64,000 nucleotides of DNA from Theobroma cacao (taxonomy: Eukaryota > Streptophyta > Magnoliopsida > Malvales > Malvaceae). The translations under genes were made by a program, and so were the position numbers. The DNA is taken from the NCBI RefSeq assembly GCF_000208745.1, contig NC_030851.1:26978599-27042598 (forward strand), in the 5' to 3' direction. Positions within the stretch are counted from its first letter, which is position 1, and every line of letters begins with the position of its first letter. Positions 21,717 to 32,269 of this stretch are shown here, piece after piece. Below the pieces are notes generated by a model. That model had not been told where the DNA came from and did not search any database. It saw only the letters and a program-made list of their open reading frames with translations.

Positions 21717-24651
21717 GACACAATCATGAGCCTATTTAAGCATCCTTTCAATGTATTTATGGAATATGAATTAAGTAACAATTAGATAGTTTTTCTTTGA
21801 AGAAGAGACACAAAAACAAGTAAGGACGTTGAAGAAATTCTTGGACATTGAAGATCAAAGGCTCGACAAACCCTGGAGTTCTTTCTTCTTTATTATCTTT
21901 ATACTTATATTATTTGCTATTATGGTTAAACTTTTTCAGATGATGTTTTTAGTTATTATAGGGAACTAATTTACTTTTTCTAGGATTGCAATTGAACTAA
22001 ACATATAGTTTAAATTTTTAATCTCTCTTTATTTATGTTTTATGGAATTCAAGTTGTTTATCCCAATTTTGTGTTTAATGCTTCTGATTGCTTGATGTAA
22101 CACCCTCGATCTTGATGTTAACCATGTACAATGCTGGAATAGCTTATGGGTTGATGTAACCTTGATGTGTATGTTTATGAATTCAAGGAATGCCTATGTC
22201 CATAGAGAGATGGTCATGAAATGTACGAGTATGTAAAAGCTAAAATGATGTTGTGCATGTTAGTATAAGCCCTACAAGCTAATCTGTGGTTGTATGGGAA
22301 TTGTAATTTTGAGATATTGATGTATGACATTTTGTTATTCATAATAACATTGAGGTAGTTCTTTATCCATAAGTTTATGATTTAATTACTTTTTGTACTT
22401 ATGTAGATAAAGCCCATGGAACTATATATGCCTTACAAAGGAATTGTGTTAAGATACAATTATGAGATCGTTATGCAGCAAAGCATTGTTCTTAAAAGTT
22501 CCTGATCATTGTATTATTAAGACAGGGCATCAATAATGCTCAAAGATCAGCACATATTATGTTCTTTACTTGTGAAGTAAGTACTTGCTTTCATAGGTTG
22601 AAGTGTAAAAAAACTTGGAACTAGCATGTGGGTGCTCACCATGGAAGAGCGAGTTCACTGAACATGACCCGCCATGAGAAGTGCATTTGGTACCTCACTC
22701 AAGTGTCTATGCAATACTTCTCATGTGTCTATTGTGTAACTACTCTCTAGACTTGAGACACTAGGTTGTCTTGTATGTGGAGTACTATGCTTTGATTTCA
22801 TCCCTACGGCTGCCTAACCAAGGATGCTAAAATAGGATATTTTTGGGTATGGTATGAAGCATATGAAGGCAAATAAGTGGTCAAGATAGAAATCATCACC
22901 CTAAGTGATTCAAGGGGAAATATCTCATTAGTTCTTGGTTAATATTAGCTTAATCAAATCTTTGGCTAAGGTGAATTCCAACAATAAAAAAACTATTAAA
23001 AAAACATCCTTAAAAAAAAAGTGGAAAATGCTTTCGACCTTCACGCATTCCCTCCCCTCCCCTAACCCCAAGGAATGGCGACTGGCTGGCCGCTGGTCCC
23101 CCCAAACCCATCACTGCTGGTAGCTGCACCCTTCCCAAGGCAACCGACATCAAACCCAAGCACTGTAATGGAGAAAACCTTTTAGTCGTAAGCCATTCAT
23201 GGCGTCCAGCAAGTAGCGTCGAGCCAAAACCAAGCGCCGACTTCGCCCAAGTTCCATAGAAAATCTCTTCTCTCTATAGCAACTAGAGAGAAGGCCCTAG
23301 TGATTCCCATTACCTAAAACCTAGTTGTGTACAAGGATCAGTCTGCAGTCGCCTTTTTTGAGGATGAGATATAAACCCTAGCAAAGCCATTCATGCTTTC
23401 ACTCGTTGGCAAATTCACTCGAATGCCATAATTGGTAGAGATTAGATCGGCGTTCAAAGGAATCGGATTGGCAGAGGCATATGAGATCAAATGGCTGGAC
23501 TACAAACACGTCCTTATTCATCTCTTTAATGAACAAGGTTTCAACTAGATTTGGACAAAACAAAACTGGTTTATCACAAACCAAAAGATGAAGGTCTTCA
23601 AATGGTCTCCTGAGTTTGAAGCGGAGAAGGAATCTCTGGTAGTGCCAGTATGGATCTCATTTCCAAACTTGAAGGTGCATTTGTATGAAAAATCAACATT
23701 GCTTTTAGTTGCCAAAATCGTTAGAAAGCTTTTATTTGTGGATGAGGCTACTACCAAAGGATCTCGACCGAGTGTGGCTAGAGTATGTGTCGAGTATGAC
23801 TATAGGAAGTCACCAGTGGACTAGGTTTGGATAATGATCTAGAATTGAGCAACAGGTGAGGTGACTAGTGGTTATTCACAAAGGGTGGAGTTTTCGCCGA
23901 TGTCGAATTATTGTTACCACTGCTACCATGTAGGTCACAAAGAAGCTGATTGTATGGTGCTGGGAAATAAGCCCAAGCCAAGATCTGGGAAGCCACAGCC
24001 CAAAGGTAATAATACGGTGCCGCTGATAGAGAAAAATGTGGGATTTGAAGACGATAGTAAGAAGATTCTGAAAAAAAGAAAAAATCTTGAAAAAAAAAAT
24101 CTAGAAAATAAAAAAAATTCTATGCTCGGAAGAACTAACGAAACAATATCAAAGGTGGCAAGCAATAAGCAAAGTGGCTGTTAGTAGGGTGAAGGATTGG
24201 TAGGGTAAGGAGATTGCTTCAGAAAATGACCCTAAGGATGCTAGCATTCCAATTTCGAATCGGTTTCATGTGATATCAGAAGATGATGATGGTGCGCAGA
24301 TTCAAACCAAAAAATAGGGGCAAATAGAGTATGTGACCAGTATTGTTACAAGAAATGAGATCTCGTCGAATGTGCCACTAAGCACAGGCAGACAGTAAGA
24401 AGGTACGACAGAAGCGCTCTTGGTAATGGAATGTGATCAGCGAAAGGAAAATGAGGACCCTAAGGTGAGTGGTGAACAGACGATTGAAATTGAGAAGGCG
24501 ACTATAAGTGCAGTATAGTCTCCTGCCTTGTAGGGTGAATCCTTTCACGTGCATGGTGAGTAAAACCTAACTAAAAAGCTTACAGGAATGAGGGAGGCCG
24601 TTGTGATAGCTCCTATCAAGGATAAGGAATCTTTGGCACCAGCAGTTGGAT

Positions 24652-27638
24652 TGTCAAGCCCTACTCTATTATATACCTGTCATGTCATTCATGTACTTGA
24701 TAGCATATCTACATACTGGGATGCCTCAGAGAATCGTTAAAAGTTGGTATCGTACTTAGTGGTACAATTAAGTCGATTAAAATCTCAAACTAGTTTGAAT
24801 AGAGATTTTAGGATGTATTTGAGAGTTATTGAACCTTAGAATGTTTTAATATGGTGATTCGGAGTTCGAGGATTGATTTGGAGTTAATTTGGGAATTTTC
24901 ATAATGTAGGGGCAAAATGGTCATTTTGCCACCCAAGGGTAAAATTGGAATGTTGGATGATATTTTGACAAAATTTAATTAATTAGAGCATTATTTGAAT
25001 TTGAGAAGTGAAAAATTTCAATTTCAACATTTTTTCGAACATAGGGGCAAAACGATCATTTTATGTGTCCACGGGGACGTAATTGAAATTTTTAGAATTT
25101 TACACCACCATGACACTTGTCAAACCCATGAATTTCACCCATTATTTTTTTAAGTGAGAGACTATATGTGGTGGGAATGAAATGCTTAATTATTAAGTTT
25201 TTAAACATGGACCAATTAAAAGGTGACAAGTGTCAAGCTTTAATATTATTTTAATTACCTATATAAACTCACTTAAAACCCTCACATTCACACTCTTATG
25301 GCTAGCCAAGCAAGGGAANNNNNNNNNNNNNNNNNNNNNNNNNNNNNNNNNNNNNNNNNNNNNNNNNNNNNNNNNNNNNNNAAAAAATTCAAAGAACAAA
25401 ATTGTTTTGATTTCAAGGAATCGAGCAAGAAAAGGTAAGATTTTTTAATTTTAGCTTGTGATCTACTTTTCCCATGCATTCTTTTTCATTCTCCATGGCT
25501 GAAATTCAAGTTTTCAAGAGGGAACCTTTGCTGGTCAAATCTAGAGAGAGAAGTTTTGGTGATGAATTTTGCTAGACTTCATAATATCCTAGTGTTTTTA
25601 GTCATTTTGTTATGTTTGGAAGGAAAAACAAGTAAGAAAATCACATGTTCTTCAACCACCCTCATTTGGCCGAATTTTCTATAGGGCATGTTGATGATGG
25701 ATTTGGTTGTAATTCATGTTATTTAGCTAGGAATTGATGAATTATGATGTTGGATATCGAAATCAGAATGAATTTCGGTTACGGTGAATTAAGTCACAAT
25801 TAAGCTCATTGAGGTACTTTGGTGTATTTGGAATATTGGAAGTGTATTGAAGATATTTGGAGTTGAATTGGATGTTTTGGCTAATTAACAAGGCATAGTA
25901 CGAGTTAGGTCGAATGCTAATTCAGTTTGATCATAATTGAACCCATGTAGAATACCATCTTTAAGTGATTATTCGGACAATTCTCATTCAATGTCATGCA
26001 TTCATATAGAGCCTGAAATAGTTTTATAACAGTTTGGCACAAATATATTAAATTACGTGTCGTGTATTATGTATAGGTGTTGAGCCCTCTGATAAGGGTA
26101 AAGATATTGTGTTTGAGGATTGAGAATAGGAGTACTCCTACCACTCCAAACTCTTGCTATTGTGAGTAATCCGATGTTCATCTTAATTATCTAAAGTGGT
26201 TTATACTTGTTTTAAGATTTTAAAGAATAAGGCACTTAATTTGCAAATTATTATGTTTTACATTTTAAATGTTGGTTAAATGAATGAGATTTATAAATTA
26301 TTCTAAAACTAAATGTTGATTTTCAAAATAGAGTAAGTGGAGGCTATACATTCGTATTATATATATATATACATGATTTGAATTGATGGCTTATGAAATT
26401 GTGGTAGCATGAATGGGTGAAATTGTGATTTTGTGAATTATATAAATTGTTTTGTCTTACATTGACAGGTTGGATAGTACTATATTAGACATGTTATGCT
26501 GTCGAAATTTTATTGATTTGGTGGTTATGTATTTAGCTTACTGCAGTGGGCGAGTTTTCGTGGACCAGCCTATTAGAGGGGCACGGTAAACCCCGTTATA
26601 TTTACCTTAGTACGAGAGGCGCGGAGGGTATCTCCTACGATAAAGTTTAGAGTTCACTTCACGCTGAACCACCACGTAAGGATGAAACTCAGCCAACGCC
26701 AAGGAATGGCTATATTTTAAAAGTAAAAACATGTTTTATGGGTATGTGTCGTTTTAACATCCTTGGTGGACTCGGTTTGATGCCTGGGCCAAGGTGTCAC
26801 TGAGTATGAGTTTTGGCACAAGCCAAGTTTTTAAGAGAATCATAAGCCTTGTTGATTATTTTGATGAAATGTAATTGTTTTATAGGAATTGAAATAAGTT
26901 TTGAATGTTATGAACTATATTATGATGGGATGATTTAACTGTCTCCATTTACTCGATTTTAGAAGTTATAGATGAATTTTGCTTACTCACTGGGTTTATA
27001 AAAACTCACCTTTTTGTTTTACCCATTTCAAGCTCAGGACAGTCTGTAGACAACCGATTTTGTCGAGGGTTGCTTTTGGATTTGCATCCTTAGAAATCGA
27101 AGGTCTACAATCTTGTATATTTACAGTTATTTTGGGGCCCACATATCATTGTAGAATATTTTGTATACCTAGCTGCGTGTGCCACTGTATGTATGAATTT
27201 ATTTTGCTTTTACGCTACAAAAATTATTTACGCAAAGTTTTATAAATATTATTTTATAAGAAAATGGAATATTTTATTTAATATTTTCATTTAGTTTGAT
27301 TAGCCAACATTTTGTTTTAAATGGATGATTTAGATTACTAAAATTATTTTTAGATAAGAAATGTATATTTTTCGATCGTATGTTGTATTTTCACCAAGTT
27401 TCAAAATTTTTGAGTAAAAATGACCAAAATACCCCTGTGTGGCAGAAATTACTTTTGTTTGTTTTTGATTTAAAAATAGTTTATATTCTCTTAAAACATG
27501 ATATTTAGTAACTAACATGGGAGACATAAAATTGATGTAAGAGCCTTGCGAGGTTTCGATTGACATTCCGAGTAATGAATGTCTATCGAGACATCGCGAC
27601 GGTTGTCATGGGCTCGAAGAGAGTACCGGGTTGTGACA
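24652..27638 (+). mobile_element. Solo LTR of an A-related (Del/Tekay-type) family, TGGAT duplication
   Basis: It begins TGTCAAGCCC and ends GGGTTGTGACA. TGGAT flanks it at 24647-24651 and 27639-27643. Its course parallels LTR A (32270-35097): CTGTCATGTCAT..., TAGGGGCAAAA, ATTAGAGGGGCACGGTAAACC and GTTCACTTCACGYYGAACC. No internal region. It lies inside LINE ORF1. A 63-base gap of N is present at 25319-25381. Confidence 0.9.
25319..25381. other. Assembly gap (63 N)
   Basis: A run of N inside the solo LTR. The matching place in LTR A (about 32935-32975) is a purine-rich GAAAGAGA tract, so the gap probably hides low-complexity purine sequence. Confidence 0.99.
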
Positions 27639-28307
27639 TGGATGGTCTGCCCCATGTGCTTCCATCTATGTGCATGGTGAGCAAGACCCAGATAAAGTCA
27701 AAGGAGTGAAGGATATGGAGTTAATAGCGCCTGCAGTGGGTGATGGATTAGTTGGAGCAACAGTAGGGACGTTGGTGCATGAATTTGTGCATGCAAGTGC
27801 AGATGAGAAATTTAAAGATTATTTTACTCAACCATCAGCGCGGGCAGCGACTTTACTGCATGGGAATGGCCAGCAGATACCAAAAAGTGGGTCAGGGGGG
27901 AAGAATGTGTCAGTGGACATGTTAGAAGGAAGTGGAGAACACAGCCCAATAGATGGACAGGGTGCAAGTCAAACTAGGAGTTTAGCAGGACATAACCGGG
28001 TTGATTCAACAGTGGCATGCCCACGTGAAAGGATGGAAGGCTATGATGATAATCCTCCTAACTTGGAGTCCACCTCGGGTAAGTTTAAGTATAATAAAGA
28101 GCTAAGTGTTGTTCTTTCCTTTTCAGGAACTAACCCTGTAGAACTGGAAGTTCATCGACTAGTGTGGCACAGGAGACATTCAGATATTGCAACTTCAATT
28201 GGGAGAATCATTAGTTTAGCCTCAGAGGAAGCTATGGATATGGAGGAAAATGATGGGGTCTTTGATGATAATTTCATCTCAGTAAGTTTTGAAACTAGAA
28301 CCCGATC

Positions 28308-28869
28308 ATGATTAGTGCACTTGTGTGGAATGTGAAGGGTATTTCAAGTGCGGTAATACAAAGAACAATTAAGAAATTACAACTATAGCATAAAATAAAA
28401 ATTTTAGTAATATTGAAGCCAATGGTTAATGCTTCTAAAGCTGAATTTATCAGAAGAAAATTGGGTTTTGAGAAAGTATTTATAAATTGCTCGCAAAAAA
28501 TATGGCTTTTTTATTCTTTTGATTTAAGCTATGTAGTGCTATTAGACCATGTGCAATGTTTGCACGTTAAACTTTCAATGCCATGGCTTGAGCTACCATT
28601 GTTGGCATCCTTTATCCACACAAAATGTACCAGGTCTGAGCGGATGGGGCTGTGGGATTGCTTGAGGAGCTTGGCTGTGGATATCCATACGCCATGGATT
28701 GTTGGGGGTGATTTTAATACCATTTTACACAGTGGGGAAAGGTTGAATGGAGCGATGCCACATGGAGGCTGTATGGAAGACTTTGTTGTAGCTTTACTTG
28801 ATTGTGGGCTAATGGATGTTTTAGCGGTTGGATAAAATGGCGTACAATCATCAATGGGCAAATTATTTC
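28308..28869 (+). pseudogene. LINE ORF2, apurinic endonuclease-like domain (N-terminal part)
   Basis: Starting at ATG 28308 the frame reads ISALVWNVKGISSA, then, past a stop at about 28387, CSQKIWLFYSFDLSYVV and the conserved WIVGGDFNTILHSGERL. The GGDFN motif is the hallmark of the L1 exonuclease-endonuclease-phosphatase fold that nicks target DNA. A stop is present at about 28833, and the frame is cut at 28870 by LTR B before the region that would carry the SDH motif. Confidence 0.8.
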
Positions 28870-31608
28870 TATAATACCCTGTACTTTGATATGGTGACTA
28901 ATAAAGCTTATTGGATGCCAATTGAGGTTAATTATAATGTTTAGAAATGATGAAAGATAAAAGGAATAGTTTGAGATAAAATATTTTGCACACGAGAAAA
29001 TAATAATAAAATAATAATATTTTTATCAGAGAAGAATTTGCAAGATAAAAAGTAATTCTGAAGTCAATTAAGGCATAATAAGGTATTTTGGGTACCAAGG
29101 GGATAAGAGGAGACAAGAGAAAATTTTTGAAATAAAATAATATTAAAATATTAATATTTTTTTCAGTGTCAAAATTTTTCATGAAGAAGGAGTATATAGT
29201 CAATCTAAGTGGGGTTGAAGAAGAATGAGAGGAGTTTTTGGAAAAAAATGACGTTAATGGGGCTGCGTGTCTTTATTAAGTAAAGATAGTACTGGTAAAT
29301 AAATATTTTAAATATTATGGGGACACTGTGTTGGAGTACAAACTTTATACTTTGTTTGTACATGTGTAAAAGAAGTAATAGAAGGAAATTGGAGTTAAAT
29401 GAATGTTGGGAGGACTAAATTAAAATGGAAGGAAACAAAAAGGGTAAAATGATCATTTTGCATCTCGAGTTAAAATTTTTAAGTTTTCATGAACCCAAGC
29501 ATTTCTAGACCCTTATGGACCTTGTCTCAGTGTCAAAGATGTAAAAAGATTGTATAAAGGCGATGAAAAAACAAAATGACATAGTGAAGGGTATTTTGGT
29601 AATTTTGCTAGAAATGGATAAACTTAAGCCATAAAAATCTAAGTTTCTAGGATGTTCTTCAAATTTTCAGCACTCTTTCTTCTTCTCCTTCCTCTCCCAC
29701 GTTCTCTTATCCCCCCATGGAAGCTTGCCTTGAATTTCCATATATTTCCTTGAATTAACCCTGATTTTTCATGTTTTTGTGTACCCTTTCACAGAGTTTT
29801 TTGTGCTCTTCTATTTTTCACCATAAAACCATCAAAAACCTTTCCTTATTATACTCTCTCACTAGTTGGACATTCTAGAGAGAGAAAGTGAGATTTTTAT
29901 GATAGTTTGAAAGGTTTTGGAAAAGAAATTCAATTGTAAAGCTACCAAGGTGAGTAGTGACATAGAGTTGATTTCTTTTGAGTTGTTGAGAATGGCTAGG
30001 GGCTAGATCGGTGAGTGTTTTATAGTTGAGGTGGGTTATTCATTGTAGTTTGACTAGAATAGTGAAAATATATAGTCACTTAATGGTAGATGAAAGCTAG
30101 TTAAAAATAACTAGTAGAACATGATATAGTGGATAGCTTTTACAACTATAATTATGCAAATCGGATTGGTTGTGATGTTGTTGTGATGATAGGTCCCAAC
30201 GAGGCCCCACAGTTCCATTTGGACCATTAGTGGAGGTTGGAGTCGAGTAAGGATTCAACAAATATCGGTGAGTGAACCTGCACTAAAATGTTTTGGGTAG
30301 ATGTACATACGTTTGAGCGAACCACTTGAACTGTTTAAATTATCATTTCTTCAAAATTCATGGGAACAAGCCTTTAGTGAAATGTTTTTGTGATGTGGAA
30401 CATGATTGTGATGAATCTATGTACTTTTATATGACGCTGATATGTATATAAAGATAAATGATATATATATTGTTAAGTAATTTTGAATAATTGATGTAAC
30501 CGTGCATGTGCGGAGTGGGCAGTGCACATGCCGGTTGAGTGACAATGTTGGTATCAGAGCAAAGGGTTTAACCCAATCCCTGGGAACTCTCGCATGTGAA
30601 CAGTGGCGAAGCGTGACTCTCCACTCAGGGGCTTGTAGAGAGGGCTGTCCCCTACGAGTGCTCTGATAGGTATCGTTTGTTGCCACCACTGAAAGAGGAA
30701 AGGGCTACTTGTAGCAATGGTTGTCCCCTACGAGTGGAGCCGCACCGTGCATGTGCGGAGTGGGCAATGCACATGCCGATAATGATGCATATCAGCTGGG
30801 TGAGGTGATGGTGGTGTAAGTGCTTATATATATACATATTTACTATATAAAGATGTTTGGATTTAAAATGTGATTGCATTGACTGTTGAAAACTTGAGTA
30901 TTGTCAATGTGTTCAATTTAATGTGCAATGTGGCATGAGTGGATTTTTTAGGTGGCAGTGAAAGCCCCTTGGATTTTTATCTGGCCAGAATTTCGTTGCA
31001 GCGAGAATGCCTTTTCGCTGCGGTGAGAATCAATCTATTATGCTTGACTTGCTTGAAATCTACTAAAGTTTTCACTTCTCAACTTCCTTGTTGTTCATGA
31101 GTCTTTTATCATCAAGTAACTAAACAACCAAGGGTTTGAATGAGGGGGTTTTAAATAGAGATAAATTAAATTGCATTGTTTTGAACTTAAGTGCATCATG
31201 CTTTCTAAACCTTCCTTAATGTTACTTGTTCCTTTCCTATGTTCACTCACTGAGTTTGTACTCACGTTTTTAAAATTCATGTTTTAGGTTTTTTTGAGTC
31301 AAAGGTGATTGGACCCTAGGACGAGGTGCTCCTCCTTATCCATTGCTTGGTAGGTTTACCGTGACATTAAATGTTAGCAACCGTGCCCAGAGTCACTTCG
31401 CTAATGGTCAAGTTTTAATTACGTGTATATGACTACTAGTTGTGAAATGCTGAGATTTACTTGTCAAATTATATGTATGTATATAATGGTTGATGATGCG
31501 ATTATGAATACATGGCTGGGTTTTATGAGTTGATTTCAAAGGAATTGTAATTGAGCATTATGAATTTCGGATTCTAAAGGAATATGGCCCGAAAATTGGG
31601 TTGTGACA
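28870..31608 (+). repeat. 5' LTR of element B
   Basis: The start ATACCCTGTACTTTGATATGG matches the LTR start at 62557, where the first bases are TGTTATACCC; here they read TATAATACCC, so TG has mutated to TA. The end is GGGTTGTGACA at 31608, directly before a tRNA-Met-type primer site. Length is 2.74 kb. A direct repeat of CCGTGCATGTGCGGAGTGGG-type segments occurs at 30500 and 30745, each near a CCCCTACGAGTG block. Confidence 0.8.
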
Positions 31609-31611
31609 AAC

Positions 31612-31623
31612 TGGTATCAGAGC
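31612..31623 (+). other. Primer binding site of element B (initiator tRNA-Met type)
   Basis: TGGTATCAGAGC, complementary to the 3' end of plant tRNA-iMet, begins 3 bases after the LTR end. It fixes the orientation of the element. Confidence 0.9.
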
Positions 31624-31809
31624 TCTAGGTTTAAATGAGTCCTAGGGATTCTTGTGTGGTCAGCAGAGTTGTTGGAGTCCGTGCAGAGTCTTGTCCTTGG
31701 ATTTTGGGTGTGCAACGCAAGTCAAGGACAGGAGGCTACATAGGCCCTTACTTCATTAGAAACTTTCCTGTTTTTATGATGTATAGATGGATGAGTAATC
31801 AATACTTGG

Positions 31810-32269
31810 TTGCGTATAGGTGGACATGCGTCGGTTGCACATGCCATGTCTAGAAAGGACGGTAGTCCTGATACCCCTTATATTACTAGCGAGGGATCGC
31901 TAGATTCCATTGCTCAGAGCCGATATGTGCCCGAGGGTGAAAGCGTAACAAGTAACCTGACTCGATTTTCGAGTGGATTGATTTCCTCGAGAGGTAAACC
32001 ATTATTTAAGAGCTTGAGGAGTCTTGCAAGATTGGTGCGTAATGAGATCGATTTGACGAAAAAGAACACGAACAAGATGGGAAAAAGGACGATAAGTAAT
32101 TATCTTCCTAGGAAGGTATCTGTATATGTTGTTCAACACTTCCCTCCTGGTTGTGGGAGAGGTGTTGCACCTGTTAGTAAGGAAGAATTTGTGAGGCAGC
32201 AACAAGCTCGGATTAAGGATAAAATGAGAAAATCCCAAGAGATGGAAAAGGACCCGAAAGAGGATCTGT
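31810..32269 (+). pseudogene. Unrecognised ORF of element B, truncated by element A
   Basis: About 150 codons without a stop lie just downstream of the primer site. The protein is basic and low in hydrophobics, with SLARLVRNEIDLTKKNTNK, VVQHFPPGCGRGVAPVSKEE and a Lys/Gln/Glu-rich end likely to be helical. No zinc knuckle or gag signature is visible. Element A inserted near its end; after removal of A and one target copy the frame would close about nine codons later. Position suggests a gag-like or leader-encoded protein of a non-autonomous element. I do not recognise the family. Confidence 0.5.

Larger units (their letters stand above)
16950..22095 (+). mobile_element. Athila-type gypsy LTR, forward, split by two other LTR insertions
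   Basis: Segments 16950-17510, 20109-20201 and 21722-22095 together match, in forward orientation, the reverse complement of the LTR at 57862-59732. Shared landmarks are TATAGAGTTATTTTG near the start, ATGTTTACCACTTT, GAGCCTATTTAAG (likely the core promoter, around 21733) and the TCTAGGATTGCA segment near 21980. The LTR resumes in register after each insertion. It is broken at 22096 by element C, so its 3' end and internal region are not in the window. Confidence 0.7.
23400..28311 (+). pseudogene. LINE ORF1 (nucleic-acid-binding protein), broken and split by a solo LTR
   Basis: Part one (about 23400-24651) shows a DUF4283-type region (FKGIGLAEAYEIKWLDYKHV, then KVFKWSPEFEAEKE and VPVWISFPNLKVHLYEKS) and one CCHC knuckle CYHCYHVGHKEADC near 23916-23957, followed by a Lys/Asn-rich linker. 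Part two (27644-28311) is an acidic, low-complexity tail ending at TGA 28309-28311. Several stops and frameshifts lie in part one (for example near 23822 and 24182). In related LINEs this protein binds the element RNA. Joining the parts across the TGGAT duplication keeps the frame open. The stop overlaps the ORF2 start as ATGA at 28308-28311. Confidence 0.75.

Noticed and set aside
31605..31625. Possible tRNA gene at TGGTATCAGAGC (also at 35105)
   Set aside because: These are 12-base primer binding sites following LTR ends; no tRNA body or cloverleaf follows.
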